Shown here: in pieces, positions 14,974 through 15,473 of the stretch
Position numbering within the stretch: position 1 is the first letter of the stretch
Layout of the letters: the number at the start of each line of letters is the position of its first letter
Translations under genes and position numbers: made by a program
Assembly: GCA_944390305.1 (NCBI GenBank)
Contig: CALXPX010000020.1
Span: forward strand, 1-15,473
Origin: an uncultured Clostridia bacterium
Lineage (GTDB): Bacteria; Bacillota; Clostridia; TANB77; CAG-508
Reading direction: 5' to 3'
Length of the DNA stretch: 15,473 nt
Notes under the pieces: generated by a model
The model's input: only the letters and a program-made list of their open reading frames with translations
Told to the model about the DNA's origin: nothing
The model's database searches: none

Positions 14974-15473
14974 ATGAATAAAATAGTTGAATATTTTTTA
15001 AATAAGAAAAAAGAAAGAGAAGAAAGAGCGAGATTAAAGAAGGCAGCTAATAGATTTAAAGAAGATCAATTTAGCGTTTCTACATATAAAAAAGCGATGA
15101 AAATAGCAGAAAAAATGAGTAATGAAGAAGCAATACAAAATGCAATAAGTGAAATAAAATATTATAACAAAGCAAAACTTATAGAAAGTAAAGTAAGGTT
15201 ATTATTACAATCACATAGAATAAACGAACCTGATTCATTTTCTACTTCTGATTCTAAATTAAAAGAAGCAATATATGTTTTAGATGTTAAAGGATTAGAA
15301 TTGCCAAAAGATATTTTAACAAAACCACAAATTACAGAAGATGAAATAAGAGCAGGGTTATTAAGAGCATGCATAGAAATACAAGCACAAATGCAATATT
15401 ATGATATATCCCAAGAAGAAATAAATAAAGTAGTAAAGAAATTTCAAGATATTACAGCTAAAGAAATAAAAGA
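14974..15473 (+). CDS. Hypothetical protein, 3' end outside the window
   Basis: An open frame of 166 codons runs from an ATG with RBS AAGAGG (14958-14963, 10 nt spacing) to the end of the window with no stop. The start reads MNKIVEYFLNKKKEREER. The visible part is rich in Lys and Glu and predicted helical, with no membrane segment after the first residues. A central less charged part reads YVLDVKGLELPKDI. I do not recognise the family. Codon use is like the surrounding genes. No promoter with room for a leader is seen between the hairpin and the RBS, so cotranscription with the gene at 14488 is likely. The true length cannot be known from here. Confidence 0.72.
   Translation, partial: MNKIVEYFLNKKKEREERARLKKAANRFKEDQFSVSTYKKAMKIAEKMSNEEAIQNAISEIKYYNKAKLIESKVRLLLQSHRINEPDSFSTSDSKLKEAIYVLDVKGLELPKDILTKPQITEDEIRAGLLRACIEIQAQMQYYDISQEEINKVVKKFQDITAKEIK

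Overview
The window is very AT-rich, with A-ending codons, strong AAGGAGG-type ribosome binding sites and compact same-strand operons. Together with a spore-photoproduct-lyase-family protein, YqeG, and FtsEX followed by PcsB/CwlO-like hydrolases, this points to a low-GC Gram-positive bacterium, most likely a member of the Clostridia (perhaps an uncultured gut lineage). The species cannot be named from the sequence. Every gene I can support lies on the + strand; I saw no tRNA, rRNA, CRISPR array or insertion sequence.

Layout. (1) 34-1334: a hairpin leader, then a secreted or surface protein with a type IV pilin-like N-terminus and a formylglycine-generating-enzyme (FGE)/C-type-lectin-like domain. 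The last ~35 codons have the look of a diversity-generating retroelement (DGR) variable region: a run of NNY codons in an otherwise A-ending gene, between the conserved edges RGG and IGFRVAL. (2) 1386-2393: a radical SAM protein of the spore photoproduct lyase family with Ser where the hydrogen-donor Cys is expected. (3) 2442-5838: a promoter, tex, a membrane-anchored polysaccharide deacetylase, and a terminator. (4) 5821-7730: a perfect-consensus promoter whose -35 box lies inside the preceding terminator hairpin, then yqeG, a short prepilin peptidase, a hexapeptide acetyltransferase, and a terminator. (5) 7751-9004: a Xaa-Pro aminopeptidase-like M24 protein as a single-gene unit. (6) 9111-14406: ftsE-ftsX-M23-M23-S41 protease, a cell-wall-cleavage module. 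(7) 14408-15473: two unrecognised genes, the second cut by the window end.

How the genes fit together. FtsE and FtsX form the membrane ABC-type regulator that in other Gram-positives activates coiled-coil peptidoglycan hydrolases. Here two paralogous coiled-coil/M23 hydrolases follow directly, then a CtpA-type protease that could process or remove them. The deacetylase may also act on wall or surface glycan. The prepilin peptidase could process the pilin-like leader of the first gene, although no pilus ATPase or platform gene is in the window.

The most interesting item is the candidate DGR target. No reverse transcriptase, template repeat or Avd-like gene is in the window, so its partner parts would have to lie elsewhere in the genome.
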